A stretch of DNA of 49,141 bases, from contig JAIXTG010000083.1 in assembly GCA_027484285.1 (NCBI GenBank), positions 1 to 49,141 on the forward strand. The letters run 5' to 3'. Shown one piece after another: positions 1-9,399 of the stretch. The first letter of the stretch is position 1, and every line of letters starts with the position of its first letter. Under the pieces are notes generated by a model. The model was given only the letters and a program-made list of their open reading frames with translations. It did not search any database and had not been told where the DNA came from. Source of the stretch: Oxalobacteraceae bacterium. Its GTDB lineage: Bacteria; Pseudomonadota; Gammaproteobacteria; Burkholderiales; Burkholderiaceae_D. Made by a program: the position numbers and the translations under genes.

Positions 1-140
1 ACGATGTCAGGACTGGCTGCCGGATCGATGTCGAAGCGCAGCTCGCGCCAGCCGGGCTGGTTGAACGCGGCGGTGGTGTCCTGCTGCCGGCTGCGACCGC
101 AACCGACATGCAGGAAAGTGCGCGCGCTATCAGCTGCCAT
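1..140 (-). CDS. SAM-dependent methyltransferase, N-terminal fragment cut by window edge
   Basis: The gene starts at an ATG (138-140) that overlaps the last codons of the upstream RTX gene, whose stop is at 130-132, and runs off the left edge after 46 codons. The visible protein reads MAADSARTFLHVGCG, then a segment containing FNQPGWRELRFDID and PDIV. The TFLHVGCG glycine-rich loop followed by an ELRxDID acidic strand is the usual start of a class I SAM-dependent methyltransferase family common in Proteobacteria, with motif I and the acidic residue that binds the SAM ribose. The overlap suggests translational coupling to the RTX gene. The substrate cannot be told from this fragment. Confidence 0.72.
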   Translation of the reverse strand, partial: MAADSARTFLHVGCGRSRQQDTTAAFNQPGWRELRFDIDPAASPDI

Positions 141-3100
141 CGGGCAGGACGATGGACGGCAGCTGCCTGACGCCGACCAGCTGGATCAGGTGCGTGACGC
201 CGGTGCCGTCATTGTCGACGGCGAGGTAGCCATCGTTGCCGACCGTGCCGAACACCACTTTCAGGCTGCCGTCGAGCAGCTTGTCGGCGGCTTTCGCGAA
301 CGACTGCACCGATGTGTACGCACCGCGCATGCGGATGCCCGCTGCTCCGTCGAGCGCAAACTCGAGCACATCGTCGGCCACCGAGAAGTCTTCGATCACG
401 TCGGTGGCGCGGATGGCCAGCAGTTCGCTGTCGCCGATATCGCTGAACACGAAGCGGTCCGATCCGAGGCCGCCGGCCAGGGTGTCGCGTCCGCCGCCGC
501 CGATCAGGGTGTCGTTGCCGACGTCGCCCGCCAGCCGCTCGGCATTCGACGTGCCCTGCCGGAGCAGCGCCAGTTTGACGAGGCCGTCACCGTTCAGGTC
601 CAGCCCCGACTGCGATTCCAGCGACAGCAGCTGGTTCGCCGACAGCGTCTGCGCCGTGGTGCCGCTCATGGTGGCGGTGCCCAGCCAGTTGCCGGCATCG
701 TCGTAGTCTTTCGAGAACTGCCATGCGCGCGACGCGGCGGTGGCCGCCGTGCCGGTACGCTCGACCACGGTCAGGGTTTCGCTGTCGTCCGACTCGATCA
801 CGCCGCGGTAGGTGCCGGCCACGGTCGAGGCAGTCCAGTTGGTCGCTGCCGCGGTCGCCGAAGCTTTCATGCGCAATACCGGCATGTCGGCGGCCGACGA
901 TCCCCGGGCGGCCGTGCCCTCGAGGTCGACAGCGACGCCGCCCGAACTCAGTCTGACCAGTTGCGCTCCGCGGGCTGCGGCGCCGTCGAGCGCATCGGCA
1001 TCGGTGATGCTGCCATCGCCGTTGACGTCGATGCGTGCCCCGGTTGCCAGCACACTGGCAACCGCGTCGCCGATCGTGTTGTCGCCGTTCATGTCGATGC
1101 CGGCAGTCGTCTCCAGCTTCAGCAGATCCGTCAGCGAAAGCGTCGCCTGGCCGACGGTGCCGGTCACGGTGGCGGTGCCGGTCGGATTGCCGCTGCTGTC
1201 GGCATCATTGACGAACAGCAGGCCGCGGTAGGTTGCGGTCGACGTCGTGCCAGTGCGCTCGACCAGCATGAACTGGCTCTTGTCTTCGGTGCTGCGGTCA
1301 ACCACGCCCACGTAGGACACGCCGGCCACGGTGGATGCCACCCAGTTCGTGGCGGCTGCCGTGGCCGTGGCCTTCGTACGCAGCACGGGCATCTCTTCCG
1401 ATCCCGAACCGACCACGGCGGTGCCGCCGATATCCACCGCTGCCACGCCCGACGCCAGCCGTACCAGCTGCGCGCCCCTGGCTGCAACGCCGTCGACCAG
1501 GTCGTCGGCCGAAATGCGGCCGTCGGCGTTCAGGTCAAGGCGAGGGCTGGCGAGCACGCTCGTCACCACATTGCCGACCAGGCTGTCGCCGTTGAAGTCC
1601 ACGCCGGCGGCCGATTCCAGCCGCAGCACGTCCGTCAGCGAAAGCGCTGCCTGGCCGACGGTGCCGGTCACGGTGGCGGTGCCGGTCGGATTGCCGCTGC
1701 TGTCGGCATCATTGACGAACAGCAGGCCGCGGTAGGTTGCGGTCGATGTCGTGCCGGTGCGCTCGATCAGCATGAACTGGCTCTTGTCTTCGGTGCTGCG
1801 GTCGACCACGCCGAGATAGCTGGTGCCTGCAACCGTCGATGCGACCCAGTTCGTGCTGGCCGTGGCAGAGGCGCTGGCCTTCGAGCGAAGGACGACGGCA
1901 TCGTCCGGCGCGCTGCCGACTGCGGCAAGGCCCGAGCCGTCCACCGCAACCGCACCCGACAGCAGCCTGACCACCTGCGGCCCCTTGGCTGCCGCGGTGC
2001 CGACGGTGCCATCGGGACGTTCGAACTCAGCGATATCGGCCGCGGTGATCCGTCCATCGCCACTGACGTCGGCGCGCGGCGATGCCAGGATGGCAGTGAC
2101 GGAATCGCCGATCAGGTTGTCCGCGTTGAAGTCCTGTCCCGACGACGATTCCAGCCGCAGTACGTCCGTCAGCATCAGCGACTGCGTGCCGGTCAGCTTC
2201 GGTCCGCCGACCGGATTGCCGAACTCGTCGAGCTCGTCGGCAAACACATAGCCGCGGTAAGTCGCTGTCGCGCCCGAGCCGGTGCGCTCGATCAGCAAAC
2301 CGCTGTGCAGGTCGACGTCGATCGAGCCATCGGGATTCGACGGATCGGGGATCGTCACTGTCCGCGGCGGAAGGTCGGCCATGCCGAGGTAGCTGACGCC
2401 GGCCACCGTCGACGGGGCCCAGTTGCCGACGGTCTCGCCGGTGCGGACCTGCAGCGTCGTCAGAAAGCCGGCCGGCGCGCCCGTGCCCAGCAGGCCGGAA
2501 TCATCGATGCCGATGGCGCCCGATGTCAGGCGCACCAGCTGTATGCCCTTGGCCGCGGCCGTGCCGACGGTGCCGTCGGGCCGCTCGAATTCGGCCACGT
2601 CCGCGGTGGAAATGCGGCCGTCGCCGTTGATGTCGAAACGCGGCGACGCGAGCACCGCCGTGACCGCCTCGCCGATCAGGTTGTCCGCGTTGAAGTCCTG
2701 TCCCGACGACGATTCCAGCCGCAGCACGTCCGTCAGCGTCAGCGACTGCGTGCCGGTCAGCTTCGGTCCGTCGACCGGATTGCCGAACTCGTCGACTTCG
2801 TCGCCGAACACATAGCCGCGGTAAGTCGCTGTCGCGCCCGAGCCGGTGCGCTCGATCAGCAAACCGCTGTGCAGGTCGACGTCGATCAAGCCATCGGGAT
2901 TCGACGGATCGGGAATCGTCACTGTCCGCGGCGGAAGGTCGGCCACGCCGAGGTAGCTGACGCCGGCCACCGTCGACGGGGCCCAGTTGCCGACGGTCTC
3001 GCCGGTGCGGACCTGCAGCGTCGTCAGAAAGCCGGCCGGCGCGCCCGTGCCCAGCAGGCCCGAGTCGTCGATGCCGATGGCGCCCGATGTCAGGCGCACC

Positions 3101-3756
3101 AGCTGTATGCCCTTGGCCGCCGCCGTGCCGACGGTGCCGTCGGGCCGCTCGAATTCGGCCACGTCCGCGGTGGAAATGCGGCCGTCGCCGTTGATGTCGA
3201 AGCGCGGCGACGCGAGCACGCCCGTGACCGCTTCGCCGATCAGGTTGTCGGCATTGAAATCCTCGCCCGACAAGAGCTCCGACTGCAGCACGTCGGTCAG
3301 CGTCAGCGTTTCGCTGGTGCCTGCAGCCGTGATGAACGCGGTCGGGACGCCCGACTCGGGATCGATTGCTGCGGCGAACACGTGGGCGCGATAGGTCGCG
3401 GTGGCGCCGGTGCCGGACCGCTCGACCAGCTTCAGCTGCTCGATGTAATTGCCTTCGCCGTCCAGGTAGCCGGCATTCACCACCCCTAGGTAGCTGGCGC
3501 CGGCAGCTGCCGCCCAGACAGCCGGCGTCGCATCGACTGATGCAGTGCTGAGCAGCGGCACGGCATCGATATCGTCGTTCACTCTGGCCTGGCCAGTCGT
3601 GTCGACGCCGATCGTTCCATCAGCCAGCCGGACCAGCTGCATGCCGCGTGCGGCGACAGCGGTGCCGTCAAAAAGATCGGAAGCCGTGATTTTGAGATCT
3701 CCGTCGATGTCGAGCCGGGGGCTGGCGAGAATGGCTGTGATTTTCTGGGCGGGCAT
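130..3756 (-). CDS. EF-hand/dockerin-like repeat protein with C-terminal RTX motif
   Basis: This 1208-residue protein is built from six units of about 190 residues. Each opens with an ASPRxDxNGDGRI-type calcium loop and closes with DFNADNLIG or DMNGDNTIG, so every unit carries two EF-hand/dockerin-like loops around a beta-rich core (QLVRL, WxxSTVAGxSYLG, ERTGxxATYRG). Units two and three are almost identical. The C-terminus (about residues 1075-1100) has RTX-like nonapeptides (NDTLIGGGGRDTLAGG) followed by a DRFVFSD segment typical of type I secreted proteins. There is no Sec signal peptide. I chose the ATG at 3756 (MPAQKITAILASPR) because the first repeat begins right after it; a GTG at 3816 is possible, and neither has a clear ribosome site. 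It is likely an exported calcium-stabilised surface or matrix protein; the exact role is unknown. Confidence 0.8.
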   Translation of the reverse strand: MPAQKITAILASPRLDIDGDLKITASDLFDGTAVAARGMQLVRLADGTIGVDTTGQARVNDDIDAVPLLSTASVDATPAVWAAAAGASYLGVVNAGYLDGEGNYIEQLKLVERSGTGATATYRAHVFAAAIDPESGVPTAFITAAGTSETLTLTDVLQSELLSGEDFNADNLIGEAVTGVLASPRFDINGDGRISTADVAEFERPDGTVGTAAAKGIQLVRLTSGAIGIDDSGLLGTGAPAGFLTTLQVRTGETVGNWAPSTVAGVSYLGVADLPPRTVTIPDPSNPDGLIDVDLHSGLLIERTGSGATATYRGYVFGDEVDEFGNPVDGPKLTGTQSLTLTDVLRLESSSGQDFNADNLIGEAVTAVLASPRFDINGDGRISTADVAEFERPDGTVGTAAAKGIQLVRLTSGAIGIDDSGLLGTGAPAGFLTTLQVRTGETVGNWAPSTVAGVSYLGMADLPPRTVTIPDPSNPDGSIDVDLHSGLLIERTGSGATATYRGYVFADELDEFGNPVGGPKLTGTQSLMLTDVLRLESSSGQDFNADNLIGDSVTAILASPRADVSGDGRITAADIAEFERPDGTVGTAAAKGPQVVRLLSGAVAVDGSGLAAVGSAPDDAVVLRSKASASATASTNWVASTVAGTSYLGVVDRSTEDKSQFMLIERTGTTSTATYRGLLFVNDADSSGNPTGTATVTGTVGQAALSLTDVLRLESAAGVDFNGDSLVGNVVTSVLASPRLDLNADGRISADDLVDGVAARGAQLVRLASGVAAVDIGGTAVVGSGSEEMPVLRTKATATAAATNWVASTVAGVSYVGVVDRSTEDKSQFMLVERTGTTSTATYRGLLFVNDADSSGNPTGTATVTGTVGQATLSLTDLLKLETTAGIDMNGDNTIGDAVASVLATGARIDVNGDGSITDADALDGAAARGAQLVRLSSGGVAVDLEGTAARGSSAADMPVLRMKASATAAATNWTASTVAGTYRGVIESDDSETLTVVERTGTAATAASRAWQFSKDYDDAGNWLGTATMSGTTAQTLSANQLLSLESQSGLDLNGDGLVKLALLRQGTSNAERLAGDVGNDTLIGGGGRDTLAGGLGSDRFVFSDIGDSELLAIRATDVIEDFSVADDVLEFALDGAAGIRMRGAYTSVQSFAKAADKLLDGSLKVVFGTVGNDGYLAVDNDGTGVTHLIQLVGVRQLPSIVLPDGS
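2104..3231 (-). repeat. near-identical 564-bp tandem duplication inside the EF-hand gene
   Basis: Two consecutive 564-bp (188-codon) units match at almost every base; for example the block at 2305 is repeated at 2869 with only a few substitutions. The other units of the same gene diverge much more, so this copy pair is recent or kept alike by gene conversion. Confidence 0.85.
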
Positions 3757-3837
3757 GAGGATTATTATTAAAAATACATTTTCTTGAAGGAAACCTGCGC
3801 GGCAGTTTCGTTCCACAAAGGAAACTTGTCAAGAAAT

Positions 3838-3853
3838 TGTGATGCCCATCACA
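3838..3853 (-). promoter_or_regulatory. CRP/FNR-family-like operator, TGTGA-N6-TCACA
   Basis: The 16-mer TGTGATGCCCATCACA has both half-sites of the CRP consensus with the correct six-base spacer. Its centre lies about 90 bp upstream of the ATG at 3756. On the minus strand a TTGACA box (3832-3827) follows a few bases downstream, with only a weak -10 (GAAACT, 3809-3804). Regulation of the EF-hand/RTX gene by a cAMP-receptor-type protein is therefore plausible but inferred. Confidence 0.5.
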
Positions 3854-4051
3854 TTTTTAGGGGGGGGTTCCGGCTCGTTTCTGCCAGCGGAGGGACGGCC
3901 AACGAGGGACCGGGACAGCAGCTACGGCGGCATGCGCGCTGGCGCGCCCTGTTGTCGCAGGACGGAAGGGAGGGAAGTCGGCGGCGCGGCCGGCCGGTGT
4001 GAACGAGCAGGCCTGGCGGCCGGGGTCGACGAAGAATGCAATACCGGCAAC

Positions 4052-5683
4052 TCAGGATGGAGCGTCGGCATCCCGCTCGACACGCGGCAGCCGGTCCGGC
4101 GCCGGCACCTGCCGCTGCAGGTACTGCACCATGGCGTCGACATCAAGCACGCCGGTGCGGCGCTCACGCCCCTGCCCGAACACGGTGAAACCGTCGCCGC
4201 CACCGGCGAGGAAGGCATTCGCCGTCACCCGGTAGGTGCGCTGGGCATGTACCGGCTCGCCGTCGAGCGTCATGCCGGTCACGCGCCTGCCGGCCGCTGC
4301 GCGCGGGTCGAGACGGTAGCGGAAACCGGCGCTCGGCTGCAGCAGGGCGACTCGGTCGGCGCGCACTTGCTGCTCGAGCAGCGCCTGCAACTGCGCGCCG
4401 GTCAGTGTCATCGTCACCAGTGCATTTGAAAACGGCTGCGCGCTGACCAGATCTCGGAACCGGAGCTCGCACGGGCCGGCCTTGCATGGCAGGTCGGTCC
4501 GCAGGCCGCCGGCATTCATGAAGGCAATCTGCGCTCCGCCGTCGGCCGCCGCGCGGGTGGCGGCCAGCTGGGTATCCGCCACCAGCGCACCGAGGGTGGA
4601 GTTGGCGCCGGCCAGCGGCCTGCGGTCAAAGCCGGCGGCAATCCGGCCGACCACCTTGTCTGCCAGCGGACGCGCCAGCTCGCTGTAATGCGCCACCAGT
4701 GCCGCCGCCGGGGTGACTGCCGTCCGGTCGGGCGCGGGCAGCGGCAGGTTGTCGGCCGTGCTGCGCTCGAGGTCGATGCGGCCGCTGGCACGGTCGAGCG
4801 CGAGGTCGATGCGCGACAACAGGCGTGCATAGGAGCCCGCCTGCAGGATCAGGCGGCCGTTGCGAAGGCAGCGATAGGCCTGGTGGGTGTGGCCGGTCAG
4901 TACCAGCTTCACGTCCGGATCGAAGCGCTCGGCCATTTCGAAGGCGCGGCCGCGCGCGCTCGGGCACGACGGTTCCGCGTCATCGCGATCGACGAAGCCG
5001 CCCTCGTGCATGACGACCACGAAGGCACGCACGCCGTCGTGGCGCAGCTCGCGTACCGCGCGGTTGACCGCGGCCACTTCGTCGGTGAAGCGCAAGCCCT
5101 GCACACCGGCCGGCGGGACCAGCGACGGCGTGCTGCGGGTAACCACGCCGATGAAGGCCACCGGTATGCCCTCGTAGCGCCGCACTTCGACCGGCGGCAG
5201 CACCGGGCGGCCGTCGGCGCCGGTGACATTCGCACCCAGCGTCGCAAAGCGCGCGCCGTCGAAGCGGCCCGCCGGACCGCGGCAGGTTTGCGAGCGCTCG
5301 CCGACGCCGTCGGTCGCGCAGCCGCCGCGCAGCAGCCGCTGCAGTTCCGCGAAACCGCGATCGAACTCGTGGTTGCCGACCACCGCAATATCGAGCCCCA
5401 GCAGGTTCATCGCCTCGATCGTCGGCTCGTCGCGGAACAGCGACGACTCCAGCGGCGACGCACCGATCATGTCCCCTGCCGATACCGTCACATGATGCGG
5501 AACGCCCGAACGCAGCCGCAGGAGCTGCTGCTCCAGCGCTGCAGCGCCGTGCGGCGCGACATAGCCGTGGAAGTCATTGAAGGCCAGCACCCGCAGCACC
5601 AGCCGGTCGGCGGCAGCGGCCGGCAGGACAGACAGGGACAGCAGCAGGGCGGCAGCGGTGCCGCGCAGGAAAGCGAAGTTCAT
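4052..5683 (-). CDS. UshA-family 5'-nucleotidase / bifunctional metallophosphatase, exported
   Basis: This 543-residue protein has a Sec signal peptide (MNFAFLRGTAAALLLSLSVL, ending PAAAA). The calcineurin-like metallophosphatase motifs are intact: NDFHG (36-40), SAGDMIG near 70, GNHEFD (103-108) and GHTH (264-267). The 5'-nucleotidase C-terminal domain follows, with FMNAGGLRTDLP, a LTGAQLQALLEQQ helix and NAFLAGGGDGF. Length matches UshA/YfkN relatives of about 550 residues. It should hydrolyse extracellular or periplasmic nucleotides and other phosphomonoesters using two metal ions. It ends about 300 bp upstream of the RTX gene and no operon partner is evident. The start is the ATG directly before the signal peptide; no good ribosome site precedes it. 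Confidence 0.9.
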   Translation of the reverse strand: MNFAFLRGTAAALLLSLSVLPAAAADRLVLRVLAFNDFHGYVAPHGAAALEQQLLRLRSGVPHHVTVSAGDMIGASPLESSLFRDEPTIEAMNLLGLDIAVVGNHEFDRGFAELQRLLRGGCATDGVGERSQTCRGPAGRFDGARFATLGANVTGADGRPVLPPVEVRRYEGIPVAFIGVVTRSTPSLVPPAGVQGLRFTDEVAAVNRAVRELRHDGVRAFVVVMHEGGFVDRDDAEPSCPSARGRAFEMAERFDPDVKLVLTGHTHQAYRCLRNGRLILQAGSYARLLSRIDLALDRASGRIDLERSTADNLPLPAPDRTAVTPAAALVAHYSELARPLADKVVGRIAAGFDRRPLAGANSTLGALVADTQLAATRAAADGGAQIAFMNAGGLRTDLPCKAGPCELRFRDLVSAQPFSNALVTMTLTGAQLQALLEQQVRADRVALLQPSAGFRYRLDPRAAAGRRVTGMTLDGEPVHAQRTYRVTANAFLAGGGDGFTVFGQGRERRTGVLDVDAMVQYLQRQVPAPDRLPRVERDADAPS

Positions 5684-5835
5684 GGAGAGCGGAGCCGGGA
5701 CGTGGGTGGAAACGCGACCGTACGACAGTCAGCTGCCGCAGCTGCGGCGCGTGCGGCCGCCATCCGATCTGTTCGGGACAGCGGCTCGCATCGGCCCGCA
5801 GAACGTTGCGAGAGCCCCACCTGCCAGCGCGACGC

Positions 5836-6774
5836 TCAGCTGTCGACCAGCTTCATCAGCGACTGCAGTACCGACGCGGTATCCACGAACGCGGGCGCTG
5901 CGGTCGACGGCGCTGCGGTCAGGGATGCGGCGGTCGCGGCGGTGCCGTCGTCGGGCGGCGTGGCGGACACGTCGCCGGCGGCAGCGGCGAGCTCGGCTGC
6001 CATGTCGGCCGGCGCCGATTCCGCGAGCGGGTCCGCCGCATCCGCAGATTCCACCGTTGCGGCAACGAGCGCCGCCGGCAGGGAAGCGGTGACCGGCGGA
6101 GTTGCGGCCATCGCAGCCGACAGGGCGGCCGGACCGACGGCCTCGCGCAGCTGCGCCTGCAGGCCGGCATCGACGCCTGCGGCAGGCGCCACCAGCGGTG
6201 CCGCCTGCGCGATGTCCATGCCGAACAGCCATGCGTTGCGCCGGATCGACGCCGCATCACGGCCGGCATCGCGCAATAGCAGGCCATGGGCGTCCACCAG
6301 CTTCAGGCCGCTGTCGACCACGTCGCCCTCGTCATTCTTCAACTGGCGCAGGGCGAACGGCCCGGAGCGCGCCACCGTGTCGTCGGCACCCAGGTAGCTG
6401 GCGTCCTCGCGCAATGTGCCGCCCGGGTCGCCGTACATCTGGCCGGTCGCCCGGCGCGCTGTGGTCACCGGATCGCCGGAGGCCATGATCGCCTGCCAGT
6501 CGCGGGTGTCCGTGTTCGACCCGATCACGCCATACAGCAGCTCGGCCGCATCCTCGAAGCTGGCGCCGCTGCTGTCCATGAAACTCTTGATGTCCGGCCG
6601 GTGCGCGGCCGACAGCGCAGCAGTGGTCAGCAGCGCAGGGCCGGCCTGCGCAGTCGCAGCTACCGCCTGCAGCGCATCGGCAAAACGCCCATCGTCGCCT
6701 GCAGCCGGCGTGTCGGCGGGCGGGCTGTAGGCAGTCTGCACGGCGCGGGCGGCGCCCGAGGCATTGAGTTCCAT
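5836..6774 (-). CDS. hypothetical protein, Ala-rich
   Basis: This 312-residue protein is not recognised. The start is the ATG at 6774 (MELNASGAARAVQ), six bases after a clear GGAGG. The frame stays open a further 490 bases upstream, but that extension is Arg/Cys-rich and overlaps the divergent gene, so I discard it. The middle (SFMDSSGASFEDAAELLYG, then WQAIMASGDPVTTARRATGQMYGD, then RNAWLFGMDIAQAAPL) looks folded and mixed alpha/beta. The last 110 residues are low-complexity Ala/Pro/Thr, suggesting a flexible tail. There is no signal peptide or membrane segment. It is divergent from the FG-GAP gene at 6994 with a 219-bp shared upstream region. Confidence 0.65.
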   Translation of the reverse strand: MELNASGAARAVQTAYSPPADTPAAGDDGRFADALQAVAATAQAGPALLTTAALSAAHRPDIKSFMDSSGASFEDAAELLYGVIGSNTDTRDWQAIMASGDPVTTARRATGQMYGDPGGTLREDASYLGADDTVARSGPFALRQLKNDEGDVVDSGLKLVDAHGLLLRDAGRDAASIRRNAWLFGMDIAQAAPLVAPAAGVDAGLQAQLREAVGPAALSAAMAATPPVTASLPAALVAATVESADAADPLAESAPADMAAELAAAAGDVSATPPDDGTAATAASLTAAPSTAAPAFVDTASVLQSLMKLVDS

Positions 6775-6993
6775 CCGGATCCTCCAATCGTTGATGCGGC
6801 AATCGTTGCAAATTCCATGCCTTTCCTGCGTGCCCCTCGGCCCGCTCGCGCAGCGTGATCGGCCGCACGCGCAAAGCGGCAAAGCCTTGCCGTCGCATGG
6901 CAATCGCTGTCCGCCGGAGGGCGTCCGGCAGCCGCACAGCAAGGCCGGCAGCAAAGCTCTAAAATGCAGACACATTTCTTTAAGGCAAGCATT

Positions 6994-9159
6994 ATGACCA
7001 CCATCCGCTCGCAGTCTCCCGTCAGCATTCCGGTGTCGTCGACGGACGTACCGCCCGTGCTGGCCCGAATGGCGCTGTCCGGCGCGACGACGCAGTTCTC
7101 GCTGTCGGCAGGCGACCTGCGCTACGTGGTGTACCTGCCCTTCACGCAGGGCGGCGGGCCCCTGTACTTCGACTATCTGGTCTTTGGCGCACGCGGGAGC
7201 GAGGCGCTGCGCTTCATCGGCTCGGTCGACAACACGCTGGTGCAGAGCGTCAGCGGCCATACGCATGCGGGATCGGCGGGCGGGCGCGCAGTCGTGATCG
7301 CAGACTCGGGCAAGGAATGGCTATCGTGGGTGACCGCCGCTTTCGCAGGCACCGGCTATGCGTCGATGGCCGAACCGCCGCAGGACTTCGGGCAATGGCC
7401 GCTGGGCTACCTGGTCCGGATCGACGCCTCCGCACAGGCGCCCTACCTGCAGCCGACCCGCCTGACCGACCTGCGCGCGTTCAACCACAGCGTGGCGGCC
7501 GGCGATGTCAACGGCGACGGTGCGACCGACTACCTGGTGTCGGGCACCAGCAAGCAGGAAGACCCGCTGTTCTATGCGCGGCTCGGCTATCTGCTGGTAT
7601 CGCAGCCATCGGGCGGCCACCAGCGGATCGTGATCGATCATCCGAACCTGTCGCCGGCGGGCGTATCCAAAGGCGGCCTCGGCAATGTGGTACTGGCGGA
7701 TGTGAACCGCGACGGGCGCGACGAGATCGTGCTGTCCGGCAGCTCGGCCGAACTGACCGCGGCCGACAAGGGCTTCCTGACGATGAGCTACCAGGACGGC
7801 CGGCTGGTCGAACAGTTTCTGCTGGCGCCCTACGGCCGCTTCAACCAGTACCCCAGCTACAACCACTACGCGTTCGACATGGACAAGGATGGCGACCTCG
7901 ACATCCTCGCCTTCTTCGGTGTGTCTTCCTTCGGCTTCGAGCTGCTGCGCAATGAAGGCAACGGCCGGTTCTCGCCGGTGCCGGATGCGCTCGGGCTGAA
8001 CGCATTGCGGCTGCCCGACTTCAAGATGATCCAGTTTGCCGACGCGAACCGCGATGGCTACACCGACATCATTCTCGACAACCTGACCAGCGACTGGTCG
8101 CTGGCAAGCCGGCCCGCCAACCTGGCATCAGCCATCCTGCTCAACGACGGCGGGCGCGCTTTCAAAGTGTCGTCGGCCAGCCCGAGCCTGTCGGGCACTG
8201 CGCCGGGCATGTCGGTGCAGACCGTCGCCACCAGCTATGCGGGCGAAGTCGCGCCGGGAACCCACCGGTTCGTCACCAGCTTTCGCCGCAATGGCGAAAC
8301 CGAGTTCGGCATGTTCGCGCAGGACTTGTCGCTGGGCGGGACGCCGGCCGGGGGCAGTGGCGCGGCCGGCACGCCAACCATCAGCCGCGCGCTGCTGACC
8401 ACCGGTACCACCAGCGTCTACCAGACCAGCACCGGCGGGCTGCTGGTCGACGATGCCGGCGCACGCAGCGGCGATCCCGCCGGCGACGGCATCGTACTCA
8501 AGTCGGCCGCCGGCAAGCCGCTGGCGTCCCTGCGCCAGCTGTCGGCAGTCGTGACCGACGACGACGGCGTGCGCATCTTTGCCGGCAAGGGCACCCAGTG
8601 GACCGAAACCAGCTTCGGCAGCACCGGGCTGCAGCAGGGGGCAGCGACGAAACTCAGCCTCGCGCAGGCGGTGCGGCGCGAATCCGCGCTGGGCATCGAC
8701 ATCGATGGCGACGGACGCATCGGCCTCGCCGTCACCAGCGTGCTGGACGGCGACGGCTACCGCGGCAGCGACGCGCCGCTCGGGCTATACCGCAGCCAGC
8801 TCGGCACGCTGGTGCTGGACCAGGCCGGGCGGCCCGCCGGCAGCCCGCTGGACGCAGACGCAACCGTCCTCGTCACCGCCGCCGGCCGGACATGGGCGCT
8901 GCGCAACAACGAGCAACTGCTCGGCATGGCCGCAAAAAACGCGGACAGCCTCGAACTGCTGGTACGCGCCGGCAGCCGCGTCACTGCGCTGGAAGTCGAC
9001 ATCGACAGTGGCACCGTCGCCGCGCGCGGCCTGACGCTGCGCGACAACGACGCGCTCACCGCACGGGAACATGCCTACCAGCGCGACCTCGACGGCGACG
9101 GCAGCATCAGCCTCATCGGCCAGACCACCCCACCCGCCGGCTGGCCGCCCCTGCTGTAA
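6994..9159 (+). CDS. FG-GAP/VCBS-repeat protein with C-terminal calcium loops
   Basis: This 721-residue protein has FG-GAP/VCBS-type beta-propeller blades with calcium motifs GDVNGDG (about residue 169), ADVNRDG (235), DMDKDGD (294) and ADANRDG (348). The C-terminal third carries further EF-hand-like loops, DIDGDGRIG near 568 and DLDGDGSIS near the end. It lacks a Sec signal peptide, so export by a type I system or retention are both possible. I chose the ATG at 6994 (MTTIRSQSP) over an in-frame ATG at 6964; AAGG lies about 10 bases upstream. It is probably a surface or extracellular calcium-dependent scaffold or adhesion protein; no catalytic motif was seen. REP elements follow directly after the stop. 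Confidence 0.75.
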   Translation: MTTIRSQSPVSIPVSSTDVPPVLARMALSGATTQFSLSAGDLRYVVYLPFTQGGGPLYFDYLVFGARGSEALRFIGSVDNTLVQSVSGHTHAGSAGGRAVVIADSGKEWLSWVTAAFAGTGYASMAEPPQDFGQWPLGYLVRIDASAQAPYLQPTRLTDLRAFNHSVAAGDVNGDGATDYLVSGTSKQEDPLFYARLGYLLVSQPSGGHQRIVIDHPNLSPAGVSKGGLGNVVLADVNRDGRDEIVLSGSSAELTAADKGFLTMSYQDGRLVEQFLLAPYGRFNQYPSYNHYAFDMDKDGDLDILAFFGVSSFGFELLRNEGNGRFSPVPDALGLNALRLPDFKMIQFADANRDGYTDIILDNLTSDWSLASRPANLASAILLNDGGRAFKVSSASPSLSGTAPGMSVQTVATSYAGEVAPGTHRFVTSFRRNGETEFGMFAQDLSLGGTPAGGSGAAGTPTISRALLTTGTTSVYQTSTGGLLVDDAGARSGDPAGDGIVLKSAAGKPLASLRQLSAVVTDDDGVRIFAGKGTQWTETSFGSTGLQQGAATKLSLAQAVRRESALGIDIDGDGRIGLAVTSVLDGDGYRGSDAPLGLYRSQLGTLVLDQAGRPAGSPLDADATVLVTAAGRTWALRNNEQLLGMAAKNADSLELLVRAGSRVTALEVDIDSGTVAARGLTLRDNDALTAREHAYQRDLDGDGSISLIGQTTPPAGWPPLL

Positions 9160-9189
9160 TTCCTCCCGCAGGCAAGCCCCCCTCCTCAT

Positions 9190-9302
9190 GGGACACTCAC
9201 TCTGTTCGACCGATAGCCGGCCAAACAAAGTGAGTGTCCCAGTCTGGGAGCGACTACCGGTTGAACAGAGTGAGTGTCCCATGGTGGAGTGTCCCATGGT
9301 GG
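9190..9302. repeat. REP-like locus A: inverted pair plus third copy
   Basis: GGGACACTCACTCTGTTC at 9190-9207 faces the inverted copy AAACAAAGTGAGTGTCCC at 9223-9240, forming a long potential hairpin with a 15-base loop. A third copy, GAACAGAGTGAGTGTCCC, is at 9263-9280. Its end is iterated with flank as two perfect tandem 15-mers, agtgtcccatggtgg, at 9273-9287 and 9288-9302. Confidence 0.85.
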
Positions 9303-9399
9303 AGATGCAGACCGCCGCTGTCATGCTCGAGTCACGGGAGCGTCATGTGGCTGAAACTTTACAAAGGTTCAATGAGCGGTTTCCAACAAGGAGACTCGC

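Noticed and set aside
4..3489. 1161-codon plus-strand open frame opposite the EF-hand gene
   Set aside because: His/Arg/Gln-rich shadow with no domains; the minus strand encodes clear calcium repeats and an RTX tail.
4688..6397. 569-codon plus-strand frame
   Set aside because: It runs antisense across the UshA-like gene and the 312-residue gene with composition typical of GC-rich shadows.
6775..7266. N-terminal extension of the hypothetical gene at 5836-6774
   Set aside because: It is Arg/Cys-rich, overlaps the divergent FG-GAP gene, and a good GGAGG precedes the ATG at 6774.
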